Source: Candidatus Aramenus sulfurataquae (GTDB lineage Archaea > Thermoproteota > Thermoprotei_A > Sulfolobales > Sulfolobaceae). Taken from it: 64,000 nt of DNA. The notes under the pieces were generated by a model, which was given only the letters and a program-made list of their open reading frames with translations, had not been told where the DNA came from and searched no databases. The position numbers were made by a program, and so were the translations under genes. The stretch is taken from contig ASRH01000001.1 in assembly GCA_000565255.1 (NCBI GenBank), positions 1 through 64,000 on the forward strand, read 5' to 3'. Shown here piece after piece: positions 9,158 to 17,507 of this stretch (position 1 is its first letter; each line of letters begins with the position of its first letter).

Positions 9158-9308
9158 TGATATCACGAGTTCTACCTAGTTGTTAAGAAGAGACCGCAGT
9201 AGGTTCTCAGAACATGCTATCTTGAGGAGTTCAGAACCAAGGTCGCTATGGCATAAATCAAATAGCGAGTACGAAGGGGAAAAAGAAAACTTCTTACTAA
9301 GTGATCAC
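9158..9308. repeat. Imperfect inverted-repeat segment with internal hairpins (possible MITE-like remnant)
   Basis: The outer ends are related in inverted orientation: TGATATCAC...TTAAGAAG on the left (9158-9190) and CTTCTTACTAAGTGATCA on the right (9290-9307), whose complement reads TGATCACTTAGTAAGAAG. Two hairpins lie inside: GGTTCT/AGAACC at 9202-9207 and 9233-9238, and TCGCTAT/ATAGCGA at 9243-9249 and 9262-9268. The right boundary coincides with the place where the surface-protein gene loses its repeat homology. Arms are short and gapped, so chance is not excluded. Confidence 0.35.
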
Positions 9309-11472
9309 TATCCCTTGGGTCTTCAAACATGTAACCCTTGGCACCCCACGTCCACATCTCAGCTTCCTGGCTCGGTGCAGTGATTATCGTGATAAAAGAC
9401 TGGGTAGCGTAGTAGCTGAAGTTCACGTTTCCGTTAAATGCGTAAGCGAACGCTAAGAAGGGAGTCTGTCCAGTAGGTGCATTGGGCAATCCGCTGGTGG
9501 CGTAAAATACTACTGAGAAGTTGTAGGTTGTCAAGTTCTGCTGCTGTGGGGTCTCCACGTACGTCCCTGGCTTAATAACGACAATGATGTTTCCGGCCAC
9601 TATTACTCCACCCTCCTTCCCGTTAACGGTGTACGTGTAGGCATTTACTGGGGTTAAGCCATAGGCCTCTCCCACGGAGACCGTCGCTGGGGTTGGAGGA
9701 GTGGCAACAGGAGCCTGGGAGGCCTCGAATATCCATATTACTGGCTTGAAGAACTGAACGTTGACCATTACTCCATTACCGTAGATCCAGTGGTCGGCGA
9801 ACTTGTAGCTTCCTCCTATGTAGGTTGTACCGTTAAACGTCCCTCCGAACCAAGTCCAGCTGGTCCACGTGTCCGGGGCGTAGACTATGGTTATTGCTGG
9901 CCTTGCCGTCTTATTTTCAGTTACTAACGAGTACAGTGGAGATATGTGTCCGTTAATGGCGAAGGCAAACGCATATGTGGGGGTCAGGTTGCCGTATCCC
10001 GGCGGGGAGTACACTGCTTGTACGCTCATTATCACTAAGGAGAAGTTGTATATAGATAGAAGAGAGCCATTTGGTAGCTCAGCGTAAGTCCCTGGCTGGA
10101 CTATCGTGACTATGTTCCCTGCCTGTACTACAGCGCCCTTGCTGGCGTTTACGGTGACGGTGCTCTCAGCCACTACGTTAAATGTTGGCGTGTTAAAATT
10201 GTAGAACATAGTGTCCTGCTGTATCGGTATGAGGCTAGTTACCCAATCCTCTTTGACTATCTGCCAGCTTGCTGTAGTCGAGTTGTACACGAGGTAGGCA
10301 GTCAAGTCTACGTGTATGTCGTATATCCCTGGGAAGCCTGGCTGTCCCTGGTTCACAAACGCTATAAACGGAGTCACGTTTGCCTTGACTACGGCCATGG
10401 TCATGTTTGGCATTAAGGTTACACTAACTGATGGAGGCACCGCAGTGCCGTTGGGCAACAAGTTCTGGGAGTACTCTGCCACAAAGATGAAGTAGTTGTC
10501 CCACTGGCTGAAGAACATCTCTATGTTGTTTAATCCCATGTAGGTACCGTTCTTTAGTCCAGGAGGTAAGGGGCCAGTTATGTTAAGTATGGCGTTGGGC
10601 GCGAAGTTCTGGGCTATTACGTTGGGGGCAAACTCGCCACCTAGGGCGTTGATCTCGGACAAGACCTCAGATAGCACTACGTTACCCTCCAGCTGGTGCT
10701 GGGACGGATATCCGGCAATTACGGCAGAAGGAGGTACCTCGTTGCCGTTCCACGTTATGGAGGTAATTAATGGCTTTCCGTTAATTATTTGCACTGTAGC
10801 TGTAAAGGACGCGTTGAACACTTGCAAGTACACTGGGTCTTGCGTTGGAGCTACGAAGTATTGTAGTATAGCAGAGACAACGAACGTGTTGTTATTTTCC
10901 TGAGTAACCGTTGGTAGGGCCGTGGTGTAGAAGTAGACGGTCTCATATGTACTGAAGAAGTTGGCAAGCCAAGTGGCGTTGAATGTCTGGAGGTTGTAAG
11001 TACCGGGGAAGGGCACTCCAGTAATCTTGGCGGTGAAGTTAGGGGCTAAGTAGGGAGTGACATCGTTGGGGTTCTCTATTGCGATGCCGTCCCAGACCAA
11101 GTAGACCGTGTCAAGCGAAGCTCCTTCAAGGTATTGGGCTCCTACGTGGGAAATAGCTTGAGAGTAGTTGGCTTCCAGCTCCTTGTACATTTGCATTAGC
11201 ATGCTGTAGTTGTGCTCGAGGGCAGAGTACATGGCTTCCAGCTTCGTGTACGCGGTGTAGTTGTTTTCTGCTAGCTTCATGTAATACGACTCATTGTTCT
11301 TGGCGTACATTAAGCTAGCGTTCAATGATGAAATCTGACTAGTAGCAGAACTGTAGGAGGACTGAAGAGAGGTATACTTGCTTGATATTGTAGAGTATTC
11401 ATAAAAACCTGCCAGTGCAGCTATTAACAGTATAACGAACATTACCGCGAAACCTACTATCTTTACGTCCAT
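9217..11472 (-). CDS. Membrane-anchored, glycosylation-rich surface protein with duplicated domains
   Basis: A 751-residue extracytoplasmic protein I cannot name. Residues about 5-24 form one transmembrane segment (IVGFAVMFVILLIAALAGF), followed by a Ser/Tyr/Asn-rich coiled coil to about 110. Next come two related alpha+beta domains (about 112-245 and 260-405) that share the ITG-PxPG--N...FFSxW/Y pattern and resemble NTF2/SnoaL folds, then two beta-rich repeats (about 430-575 and 585-715) that share AGNIVTIVQPGTY / AGNIIVVIKPGTY and a following YNFS motif. N-x-S/T sequons are frequent, as expected for a Sulfolobales envelope protein. The anchor is N-terminal, unlike the S-layer stalk SlaB. 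The final roughly 33 residues (after MFEDP) do not match the end of the preceding repeat and fall in a hairpin-rich segment, so the C-terminus appears altered. Confidence 0.7.
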   Translation of the reverse strand: MDVKIVGFAVMFVILLIAALAGFYEYSTISSKYTSLQSSYSSATSQISSLNASLMYAKNNESYYMKLAENNYTAYTKLEAMYSALEHNYSMLMQMYKELEANYSQAISHVGAQYLEGASLDTVYLVWDGIAIENPNDVTPYLAPNFTAKITGVPFPGTYNLQTFNATWLANFFSTYETVYFYTTALPTVTQENNNTFVVSAILQYFVAPTQDPVYLQVFNASFTATVQIINGKPLITSITWNGNEVPPSAVIAGYPSQHQLEGNVVLSEVLSEINALGGEFAPNVIAQNFAPNAILNITGPLPPGLKNGTYMGLNNIEMFFSQWDNYFIFVAEYSQNLLPNGTAVPPSVSVTLMPNMTMAVVKANVTPFIAFVNQGQPGFPGIYDIHVDLTAYLVYNSTTASWQIVKEDWVTSLIPIQQDTMFYNFNTPTFNVVAESTVTVNASKGAVVQAGNIVTIVQPGTYAELPNGSLLSIYNFSLVIMSVQAVYSPPGYGNLTPTYAFAFAINGHISPLYSLVTENKTARPAITIVYAPDTWTSWTWFGGTFNGTTYIGGSYKFADHWIYGNGVMVNVQFFKPVIWIFEASQAPVATPPTPATVSVGEAYGLTPVNAYTYTVNGKEGGVIVAGNIIVVIKPGTYVETPQQQNLTTYNFSVVFYATSGLPNAPTGQTPFLAFAYAFNGNVNFSYYATQSFITIITAPSQEAEMWTWGAKGYMFEDPRDSDHLVRSFLFPLRTRYLIYAIATLVLNSSR

Positions 11473-11485
11473 TTTAGGTCTGAAC

Positions 11486-11511
11486 GGCAGTGAGCACTGC
11501 CTTTTAAAAGG
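11486..11511 (-). promoter_or_regulatory. Palindromic operator abutting the TATA box of the surface-protein gene
   Basis: GGCAGT-GAGC-ACTGCC (11486-11501) is a 6-4-6 perfect inverted repeat, and CCTTTTAAAAGG (11500-11511) is a perfect palindrome that fits an archaeal TATA box. With TATA centred near 11506 the transcript start is expected near 11480, so the first repeat lies between TATA and start. Binding of a dimeric repressor there would block RNA polymerase. The regulator is unknown. Confidence 0.5.
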
Positions 11512-11602
11512 TTTTACCCAAATTTTACTGTCACAAAATTTTATTCTAAAATTTTAGTAAATAAATTATCTAAAAATTCTTGTAGTCTAATCTGAGGTGT
11601 AT

Positions 11603-11773
11603 GTGTACAAGGTTAACTTTGAGGTAGGTTCGAAAGACGAGGTATATGGATGTGATACATGCAGTCGTGTTAACGCCGTAGTGTCAATAAGCTATCAAGA
11701 ATTGGTAACCACTGAAGATTTGGGCAGCACGTACCAAAAGTCTGGACCAAGGCATTATAAGGAGATAGGTTAA
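11603..11773 (+). CDS. Small CxxC protein of unknown function
   Basis: A 56-residue frame with start GTG at 11603 and stop TAA at 11771. The product contains a single GCDTCS motif (CxxC) near residues 18-21, a central strand RVNAVVSISYQELV and a polar C-terminus ending SGPRHYKEIG. A Shine-Dalgarno-like GAGGTG lies at 11594-11599, four nt before the start, and a TATA-like TAAATAAATTA lies near 11558-11568, about 25 nt before the expected transcript start. An upstream in-frame GTG at 11597 is possible. One CxxC could bind metal as a dimer or act as a redox pair. I recognise no family; reality of the gene rests on the promoter, the SD and the uninterrupted frame. Confidence 0.45.
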   Translation: MYKVNFEVGSKDEVYGCDTCSRVNAVVSISYQELVTTEDLGSTYQKSGPRHYKEIG

Positions 11774-11861
11774 CTAATGGAGCGCTTTGACTTTTCTCTG
11801 TCGTAAAGCCTTCCTTGTCGCGTAGAAATTGTAAGGAGTCTTTCAATTCAAGGGAGATTAG

Positions 11862-11936
11862 CGGACCCGGCGGGACTCGAACCCGCGACCTAAGGCTCCG
11901 AAGGCCTCCGCTCTGTCCTAGCTGAGCTACGGGTCC
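11862..11936 (-). tRNA. tRNA-Arg(TCG)
   Basis: The minus strand folds into a complete 75-nt cloverleaf: acceptor GGACCCG/CGGGTCC with discriminator G, D arm GCTC/GAGC, anticodon arm GAGGC/GCCTT with a 7-base loop CTTCGGA giving anticodon TCG (reads CGA), a 5-base variable region and a T arm GCGGG-TTCGAGT-CCCGC. No intron and no encoded CCA are present. An AT-rich stretch just upstream (11937-11966) would hold the promoter. It lies between the small CxxC gene and the DNA polymerase gene. Confidence 0.95.
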
Positions 11937-12037
11937 ATTTGAAAATTAAGATAGTTTGAAATTAAAACTATCCCACCCAGTATTCTTGTCATCTCGTGCA
12001 TTAATACTTAAAGAGTATTTCCTCAAAATACTATAAT

Positions 12038-14662
12038 GTGGCTAAACAGATTACGCTCTTCGACTTCTCTTCATTTAAGTTAGAGCGAAATGCGCAACGT
12101 CGAGAGGAGGAAAAGAGAGAGGCCGAGGAACCTAAGGAAGAGACTCAAAGGAGGAGGAGAGAAAGCAATTGGCTCAAGGAGGCAGAAGAAGGGAGGACGT
12201 ATTATCTGGTCTCGGTAGACTATGATGGGAAAAAGGGCAAGGCGGTATGCAAGCTTTACGACCCAGAGAAACAGGAAGTTAGGATACTTTACGACAATAC
12301 TGGCCACAAGTCCTACTTTCTCGTTGACCTCGACCCAGAACAAGTTAGGCAAATACCCAAGATAATAAAGGACCCCTCATTTGATCACCTTGAGGTAGTC
12401 TACAAGATAGACCCCTATAGTCAAAAGAAGATAAGGCTGACGAAGATAGTCGTGAAAGACCCTTTAGCCGTGAGGAGAATGAGAAACCACGTCCCAAGGG
12501 CGTACGAGGCCCACATAAAGTACTACAACAACTACATCTACGACATGGGCCTAATCCCTGGGATGCCTTACGTAGTGAAAAAGGGCAGACTTGAGCCCGT
12601 TAAGATAGACGTCAACGTGGACGAGGTAGTACAAGCCTTTGCCGACGCAGATGAGATGACAAAGGAAACAGCCTTGAGCTGGGCACCGCTTTTCGAGTCT
12701 GAAGTTCCCCCAATCAAGAGGGCCGCCATAGACATCGAGGTCTACACTCCTGCCATGGGTAGGGTCCCTGACCCAGTAAAGGCCGAGTTTCCCATAATAA
12801 GCATCTCCATAGCTGGGACAGACGGCACAAAGCTGGTCCTGTTAATAAAGAGGCCTGACGTAGGGGAAGGTAACGTAAACAACGAAGGAGTACTTGTGGA
12901 GGAGTTCGAGACCGAGGAGGAGCTATTAAGGAGGTTCTTTGATCTCGTTACTAAGTTCCCCCTAATACTTACCTTCAACGGCGATGACTTCGACATCCCT
13001 TACATCATTTTTAGGGCATTAAAGCTCGGCCTCTTTCCAGAGGAAATACCCTTCGACCTAGGTAACAGGGAGACGAAGTTCTCAGCGGGATTTCACATCG
13101 ACCTCTACAAGTTTTTCTTCAATAAGGCCGTGAGGAACTACGCCTTTGAGGGTAAGTACAGCGAGTACAACCTCGACGCTGTGGCTTCTGCCCTCCTCGG
13201 GATATCCAAGATCAAGGTGGACTCGATAAGTGAGCTCTCCCTCTCCAAGCTAGTACAGTACAACTTCAGGGACTCTGAGATAACCTTGAAGCTGACAACC
13301 TTCAACAACGACCTAGTCTGGAAGTTAATAATCCTGTTCTCCAGGATATCGAAGTTAGGCATAGAGGAGCTTACTAGGACTGAGATATCTGCTTGGGTAA
13401 AGAACCTTTACTACTGGGAGCACAGACAGAGGAACTGGCTGATACCGCTAAAGGAGGAGATACTGGAGAGGGCTTCGAAACTGAAGACTGCGGCGACTAT
13501 CAAGGGAAAGGGCTACAAGGGAGCTGTCGTAATAAACCCCCCAGTGGGAGTCTTCTTCAACGTCACTGTTCTTGACTTCGCGTCCCTGTACCCCTCAATC
13601 ATAAGGAACTGGAACTTGAGTTATGAGACCGTAGATCCAGAAGAGTGCAAGAAGATAGTTGAGGTCAAGGACGAGACTGGAGAGGTACTACACACTGTGT
13701 GTATGGAGAGGCCCGGTATTACCGCCGTAATAACGGGGCTTTTGAGGGACTTCAGGGTCAAGATCTATAAAAAGAAGGCAAAGCATTCCAACCTAGACCA
13801 AGAGAGGAAGATGTTGTACGATGTAGTGCAGAGGGGCATGAAGGTGTTCATTAACGCTACATACGGAGTATTTGGCGCTGAGACCTTCCCCCTCTACGCC
13901 CCTGCAGTAGCTGAAAGCGTGACTGCACTTGGTAGGTACGTGATAACCAGCACTGTAACTAAAGCGAGGGAACTGGGCTTGACAGTATTATACGGAGATA
14001 CGGACTCGCTCTTCATATACCAGCCCACAAAGGAGAAGTTAGAGGAAATAGTGAAGTGGGTGAAGCAGAACTTCAATCTAGACTTAGAGCTAGACAAGAG
14101 CTATAAGTTCGTTGCCTTCTCTGGACTAAAGAAGAACTACTTCGGAGTTTTCACCGACAACTCAGTGGATATAAAGGGCATGCTCGTGAAGAAGAGGAAC
14201 ACGCCAGAGTTCCTAAAGGAATCCTTTAAGGAGGTGAAGGACCTCATGCTCAAGATAAACTCTCCTTCCGATCTCGAAAACGTAAAGAAGGAGATAAAGG
14301 AGAAGGTTAAAGAGGTGTACACCAGGTTAAAGAACAAGGGCTACAACTTGGACCAGCTGGCTTTCAGAGTTATGTTGTCTAGGGACATAGACTCCTATAC
14401 AAAGAACACTCCCCAGCACGTGAAGGCTGCCGCCCTACTGAGGAATTTTGGGATTCAAGTCTTACCAAGGGACATAATACTCTTTGTCAAGGTCAAGAGT
14501 AAGGATGGCGTGAAGCCAGTCCAACTGGCGAAGCTAAGCGAAGTCGACGTGGACAAGTATTATGACGCTGTGAGAAGCACTTTCGAGCAACTATTGAAAA
14601 GCCTAGGAATAAGTTGGGATGAAATAGCTTCAACTATCTCAATAGACTCCTTCTTTAAGTGA
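12038..14662 (+). CDS. polB1: Family B DNA polymerase, PolB1/Dpo1 type
   Basis: The main replicative polymerase of Sulfolobales, with 3'-5' proofreading. The 874 residues match Dpo1 length. After a charged, poorly structured N-terminus (about 15-45, many Glu/Arg/Lys) come the N-terminal domain, Exo I with IDIEVY near 230, Exo II with [12 protein letters not shown] near 310, Exo III with YNLDAVA near 380, polymerase motif A with [10 protein letters not shown] near 515, motif B in [15 protein letters not shown] near 600 and motif C YGDTDSLF near 652. All catalytic carboxylates are present. The GTG start sits about 27 nt after CTTAAAGAG (12008-12016), so the mRNA is probably leaderless; the overlapping ATG at 12036 is out of frame. 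It converges directly, with no gap, on the acidic-tailed small gene. Confidence 0.95.
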   Translation: MAKQITLFDFSSFKLERNAQRREEEKREAEEPKEETQRRRRESNWLKEAEEGRTYYLVSVDYDGKKGKAVCKLYDPEKQEVRILYDNTGHKSYFLVDLDPEQVRQIPKIIKDPSFDHLEVVYKIDPYSQKKIRLTKIVVKDPLAVRRMRNHVPRAYEAHIKYYNNYIYDMGLIPGMPYVVKKGRLEPVKIDVNVDEVVQAFADADEMTKETALSWAPLFESEVPPIKRAAIDIEVYTPAMGRVPDPVKAEFPIISISIAGTDGTKLVLLIKRPDVGEGNVNNEGVLVEEFETEEELLRRFFDLVTKFPLILTFNGDDFDIPYIIFRALKLGLFPEEIPFDLGNRETKFSAGFHIDLYKFFFNKAVRNYAFEGKYSEYNLDAVASALLGISKIKVDSISELSLSKLVQYNFRDSEITLKLTTFNNDLVWKLIILFSRISKLGIEELTRTEISAWVKNLYYWEHRQRNWLIPLKEEILERASKLKTAATIKGKGYKGAVVINPPVGVFFNVTVLDFASLYPSIIRNWNLSYETVDPEECKKIVEVKDETGEVLHTVCMERPGITAVITGLLRDFRVKIYKKKAKHSNLDQERKMLYDVVQRGMKVFINATYGVFGAETFPLYAPAVAESVTALGRYVITSTVTKARELGLTVLYGDTDSLFIYQPTKEKLEEIVKWVKQNFNLDLELDKSYKFVAFSGLKKNYFGVFTDNSVDIKGMLVKKRNTPEFLKESFKEVKDLMLKINSPSDLENVKKEIKEKVKEVYTRLKNKGYNLDQLAFRVMLSRDIDSYTKNTPQHVKAAALLRNFGIQVLPRDIILFVKVKSKDGVKPVQLAKLSEVDVDKYYDAVRSTFEQLLKSLGISWDEIASTISIDSFFK

Positions 14663-15103
14663 CTATTCCCCCTCTTCTTCCTCCGCCTCTCCTTCACCGC
14701 TGTCTTCCTTTATCTCCGAAGTAGCCTGTTTTGCGTATTCCACTAATTCGTTCTTTAGGTTCTCGTCAATGTAATATGAGACCACGTAAACTCTGTTGTC
14801 TTGATAGTTGTCCTCCTTCCACGCGTTGTCGTAGCTTATTATATAAACCGGTATTCTTGCAATGGCAGCAGTCTTGTCCTTTCCACTGAGGAAGCTCTTT
14901 AGGCTCTCATACACGTCGGGCTTTAAAGGGAGGGGTATCCTCACCTCCTGGACGTCCTTCATTATTGTGAAGTCTGAGGCTATTTCGTTCCATTCTTTCA
15001 GTGCCTCTGCAGCCACTTGTTTCACTACTTCGCCAATGTTTCCTTCGACGCTCCTTTCCGATGTGATCTTACCCAGTTCGCTCTTTAGCACTATCACCTT
15101 CAT
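14663..15103 (-). CDS. Small protein with acidic C-terminal tail (candidate PolB1-binding protein PBP1)
   Basis: A 146-residue protein with an ordered body (about 1-125, mixed strands and helices such as VEGNIGEVVKQVAAEALKEW and IPVYIISYDNAW) and a strongly acidic tail, SGEGEAEEEEGE, at the end. In Sulfolobus the PolB1 holoenzyme contains a small subunit, PBP1, described as having an acidic C-terminal tail that limits strand displacement. The similar architecture and the tail-to-tail position against polB1 make this a candidate; that is inference, and I could not compare sequences. Translation is supported by an SD AGGTGAA upstream of ATG at 15103. Its start overlaps the stop of the upstream methyltransferase gene (15100-15103), so the two form an operon. 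Confidence 0.55.
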   Translation of the reverse strand: MKVIVLKSELGKITSERSVEGNIGEVVKQVAAEALKEWNEIASDFTIMKDVQEVRIPLPLKPDVYESLKSFLSGKDKTAAIARIPVYIISYDNAWKEDNYQDNRVYVVSYYIDENLKNELVEYAKQATSEIKEDSGEGEAEEEEGE

Positions 15104-15594
15104 CTGTGTTCACCTATTATGTACAAGTAGACTATGTGGTTCATGTTGCCGTCTTCGACCTTAACAACCTCCTTAGGGGTCCATCCCCTTATCTCGAACT
15201 CGTGAGATACAACTCTAGTCCCGGGCTTAAGCTCCTTCTCCAGCTTTGGTCTGAGCATCTCGTTAACGTTGGTCAAGAGGAACATAGTGATCACAGTAGC
15301 CTCGGATAGGTCTTCCTCGAAGAAGTTCCCCTTCTTAATTACGACCCTACCCTCTAGGCCATTTTCCTTGACGTTTTTTGTTGCTTCTTGAATCCTCTCG
15401 TCGTTTATGTCTATGCCTATTGCCTTTCTGGCTTTGAACTCCTTCACTGCAGTTATTACTATCCTGCCGTCTCCGCAACCTAGGTCATATACTACGTCAT
15501 CTGGGCCTACTTTTGCCACCTCTAACATTTTTCTGACCACGTTAGGGGGACTGGGCACGTAAGGCACGTGTGGGGTATAGCTCAATTTTCTCAC
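15100..15594 (-). CDS. SAM-dependent protein lysine methyltransferase, aKMT4-like
   Basis: A 164-residue class I (seven-strand) methyltransferase. Motif I VYDLGCGDGRI begins near residue 34, followed by the acidic residue of motif II in AIGIDINDERI near 58 and a FLLTNVNEMLRPKLEKEL segment. The short length, the opening SYTPHVPYVPSPPNVVRKML and the ending GNMNHIVYLYIIGEHR fit the crenarchaeal SET-independent lysine methyltransferase aKMT4, which is related to eukaryotic Dot1-like enzymes and modifies many proteins including the chromatin protein Cren7. It is the first gene of a two-gene operon with the acidic-tailed protein, linking it to replication/chromatin context. The methyltransferase fold is certain; the protein substrate is from family resemblance. 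Confidence 0.75.
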   Translation of the reverse strand: MRKLSYTPHVPYVPSPPNVVRKMLEVAKVGPDDVVYDLGCGDGRIVITAVKEFKARKAIGIDINDERIQEATKNVKENGLEGRVVIKKGNFFEEDLSEATVITMFLLTNVNEMLRPKLEKELKPGTRVVSHEFEIRGWTPKEVVKVEDGNMNHIVYLYIIGEHR

Positions 15595-15607
15595 TTATAG
15601 TATAGGT

Positions 15608-15922
15608 TCATGAGGTAAGATTTTTAATTTTATTAAGCGCCTCTTTTTTGCCTTCCTCCTCGTCAGGCTTTAGGCTCTTGTCAAGGGGGAGGTTGGTGAG
15701 TATTGGGTAGATCTTCCCATCGTCCATTTGGACGAAGAGCTGAGGCAACCAAGACATGCCGAAGTCGTCCTTCTCTCCGTAATCTGCAAGGAAAGAGTAG
15801 TCCTCAGTCTTTACTTCCTTCTCGATTCCCAGCTCTTTTGAAATGCTATCGGTGATGTTTTGGAATGCCTTATTTAGGGGATGTGCGTCCGAAGTTACAA
15901 GAATTAATTTTTTAGGCTTCAT
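15608..15922 (-). CDS. Conserved hypothetical protein, possibly thioredoxin-like
   Basis: A 104-residue cytosolic protein. It opens with strand KLILVTSD, a helix (LNKAFQNITDSISKELGI), another strand, then SWLPQLFVQMDDGKIYPILT, which is the PxxF-strand-turn-strand pattern seen at the cis-proline region of thioredoxin folds, and ends in a lysine-rich helix. There are no cysteines, so it cannot be a thiol oxidoreductase. The gene stands 14 nt upstream of the methyltransferase on the same strand and is probably co-transcribed. Function unknown. Confidence 0.6.
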   Translation of the reverse strand: MKPKKLILVTSDAHPLNKAFQNITDSISKELGIEKEVKTEDYSFLADYGEKDDFGMSWLPQLFVQMDDGKIYPILTNLPLDKSLKPDEEEGKKEALNKIKNLTS

Positions 15923-15976
15923 TACCTTCCCTCTTTCTTAATCCATTGGCCAAGTTTAAAACAGTAGTGGTTTCAG

Positions 15977-16555
15977 ATGATTACGAGACTAAGGAAAGAG
16001 TCCAAGAAGTTGATTTCTCCAATAGCATCAGCACTCATTAGGGTCGGGTTTACAGCAAATGCAATGACCCTCACGGGGCTAGCGCTTGCTGTAGTCTTCC
16101 TTCTCGTAGTGTGGGCAACAAGGAACGCATTCTATGGCGTAGCGTTGCTAATCGTCTCTTCCTTGGCAGACGCCCTAGACGGGGAGATTGCAAGGCTGAG
16201 CGGAAAGGCGGGCCCCTTTGGGAGCTTCCTAGACTCGTCGTTGGACAGGATCGAGGATACCATCTTCATTTCCTCCTTCGCGCTTCTCGGCTTTCAGCCA
16301 CTCCTAGTCTCTCTTTTGGTAGGTCTCTCGCTTTCAATCTCTTACCTAAGGGCTAAGGCCGAGTCCCTCGGAGTTAAGGCAGAAGGCAAGGGGATAATAG
16401 AGAGGGGAGAAAGGCTTATCTTTGTGGCAGCAATACTCCTCGTCTCTCCCCTCAGCTTTGAGGTAGCCACTGTACTGTTCTACGCCCTCTTTGTGCTTTC
16501 CGCGGTGACCGTGGTTCAGAGGTTTTTGTTGGTCTCCTCAGCCTTCCCGAAATAG
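15977..16555 (+). CDS. CDP-alcohol phosphatidyltransferase, probable archaetidylinositol phosphate synthase
   Basis: Integral membrane enzyme that transfers a phospho-lipid group from CDP-archaeol to an alcohol acceptor. The complete family signature D-x2-DG-x2-AR-x8-G-x3-D-x3-D is visible from DALDGEIAR (about residue 71) to FLDSSLDR (about 95). The 192-residue length, RLRKES amphipathic N-terminus and about six hydrophobic segments fit the archaetidylinositol-phosphate synthase branch, which uses inositol-1-phosphate; other head groups cannot be excluded. The stop lies inside the 3' end of the oppositely oriented primase gene, a 40-nt tail-to-tail overlap. Confidence 0.8.
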   Translation: MITRLRKESKKLISPIASALIRVGFTANAMTLTGLALAVVFLLVVWATRNAFYGVALLIVSSLADALDGEIARLSGKAGPFGSFLDSSLDRIEDTIFISSFALLGFQPLLVSLLVGLSLSISYLRAKAESLGVKAEGKGIIERGERLIFVAAILLVSPLSFEVATVLFYALFVLSAVTVVQRFLLVSSAFPK

Positions 16556-17451
16556 AGCTGAAGCGGGTTCTTAACTCCGCAGTCTGCTACGCAAAGGCCC
16601 TTCTCCTTCATCTTTTCGCACGAGTAAACCACGTACCTCCTCCTGGAGGATAAAAGTTCCTTGGCGTACTCCTCGGCGTTTTCCACGCCAGACCTCTTGA
16701 GGAAACTGACCAGTGACCCAAGGTCAGTCCCCACGTTGACCTTGTACACGGCCAATAGCTTGACCTCCTCCTGGTTCTTTTCCTTCTTCGCCATTAGTCC
16801 CTCTATGCACGGGGGGGTCTTACCTTGTCTCAACGCTATGATGTCCCTCAATGTTTCGGGCACCTCTGAAAGGGTGATTGGTCTTACGCTCTGCGAGAGC
16901 CTCTCAAGTGTGACGTACTTGATCAGTTTCAAGAGTTTTTGCTTGCTTAAGAAGACGTACCCCTGGCTCAGCACGAGTTGAGAGAGGTTTAACTCCTCGT
17001 CTCTTACTCCCCGTATTAGGGAAAGATAAGAGAGGAGGTTAACTGCGTAGACCAGCTCGATTTTCCTCTTTCCCACATGGTACGATATCTTCTTTTCCTC
17101 TAGTGGAACTCCCAATAGCTTCACAATCTCTTTGAACACATCCTCCCTTTCCTTGGACATGTCCTTTACAAATCCTTCAGCCTCCCGTTGTAGCACCCTG
17201 TCTATCACCCTTTTGTCCCCCATGGCCGAGAGTATGACCATCTCAGTGTAGAACACCAGTGCAGGGTCCCTGTAGTCCTTGAACGGAGTTGGCTCCTGGC
17301 CATCTAGTATCCTCTTCACTCTCTCCTTGGCCTCGTTCAATACCTTCCCGTTGCTGGATATCAGTTCGTAGAAGCTGATCCCGTGGAGTTCCCTCACTAC
17401 TTGCTCAAGGGGTTTAAGAAAAGGATATTTGTCAACGCTTATTAAACTCAT
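16516..17451 (-). CDS. priL: DNA primase large subunit PriL
   Basis: Non-catalytic Fe-S subunit of the archaeal-eukaryotic primase; it positions template and controls initiation by the small subunit PriS. With start at 17451 (MSLISVDKYPFLKPL) the protein has 311 residues, near family length. Four cysteines for a 4Fe-4S cluster are present in the C-terminal half: one in TPPCIEG and three in YSCEKMKEKGLCVADCG. Upstream in-frame starts at 17460 and 17472 exist, but a symmetric TTTATAAG box at 17478-17485 favours the internal ATG. The gene shares a short divergent promoter with metG and overlaps the lipid gene by 40 nt at its end. Confidence 0.85.
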   Translation of the reverse strand: MSLISVDKYPFLKPLEQVVRELHGISFYELISSNGKVLNEAKERVKRILDGQEPTPFKDYRDPALVFYTEMVILSAMGDKRVIDRVLQREAEGFVKDMSKEREDVFKEIVKLLGVPLEEKKISYHVGKRKIELVYAVNLLSYLSLIRGVRDEELNLSQLVLSQGYVFLSKQKLLKLIKYVTLERLSQSVRPITLSEVPETLRDIIALRQGKTPPCIEGLMAKKEKNQEEVKLLAVYKVNVGTDLGSLVSFLKRSGVENAEEYAKELLSSRRRYVVYSCEKMKEKGLCVADCGVKNPLQLYFGKAEETNKNL

Positions 17452-17472
17452 TATTGTCATAATCTTACCCAT

Positions 17473-17507
17473 CAGCCTTTATAAGTAAGATGAGCCATTT
17501 TCCAACT
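17473..17507. promoter_or_regulatory. Shared priL/metG divergent promoter
   Basis: CTTTATAAGT at 17477-17486 contains the near-symmetric TTATAA. Its centre is about 27 nt before the metG ATG at 17508 and about 30 nt before the priL ATG at 17451 on the other strand. One box could therefore serve both genes, with orientation set by the flanking BRE sequences. No other TATA-like element fits in this short space. Confidence 0.5.
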
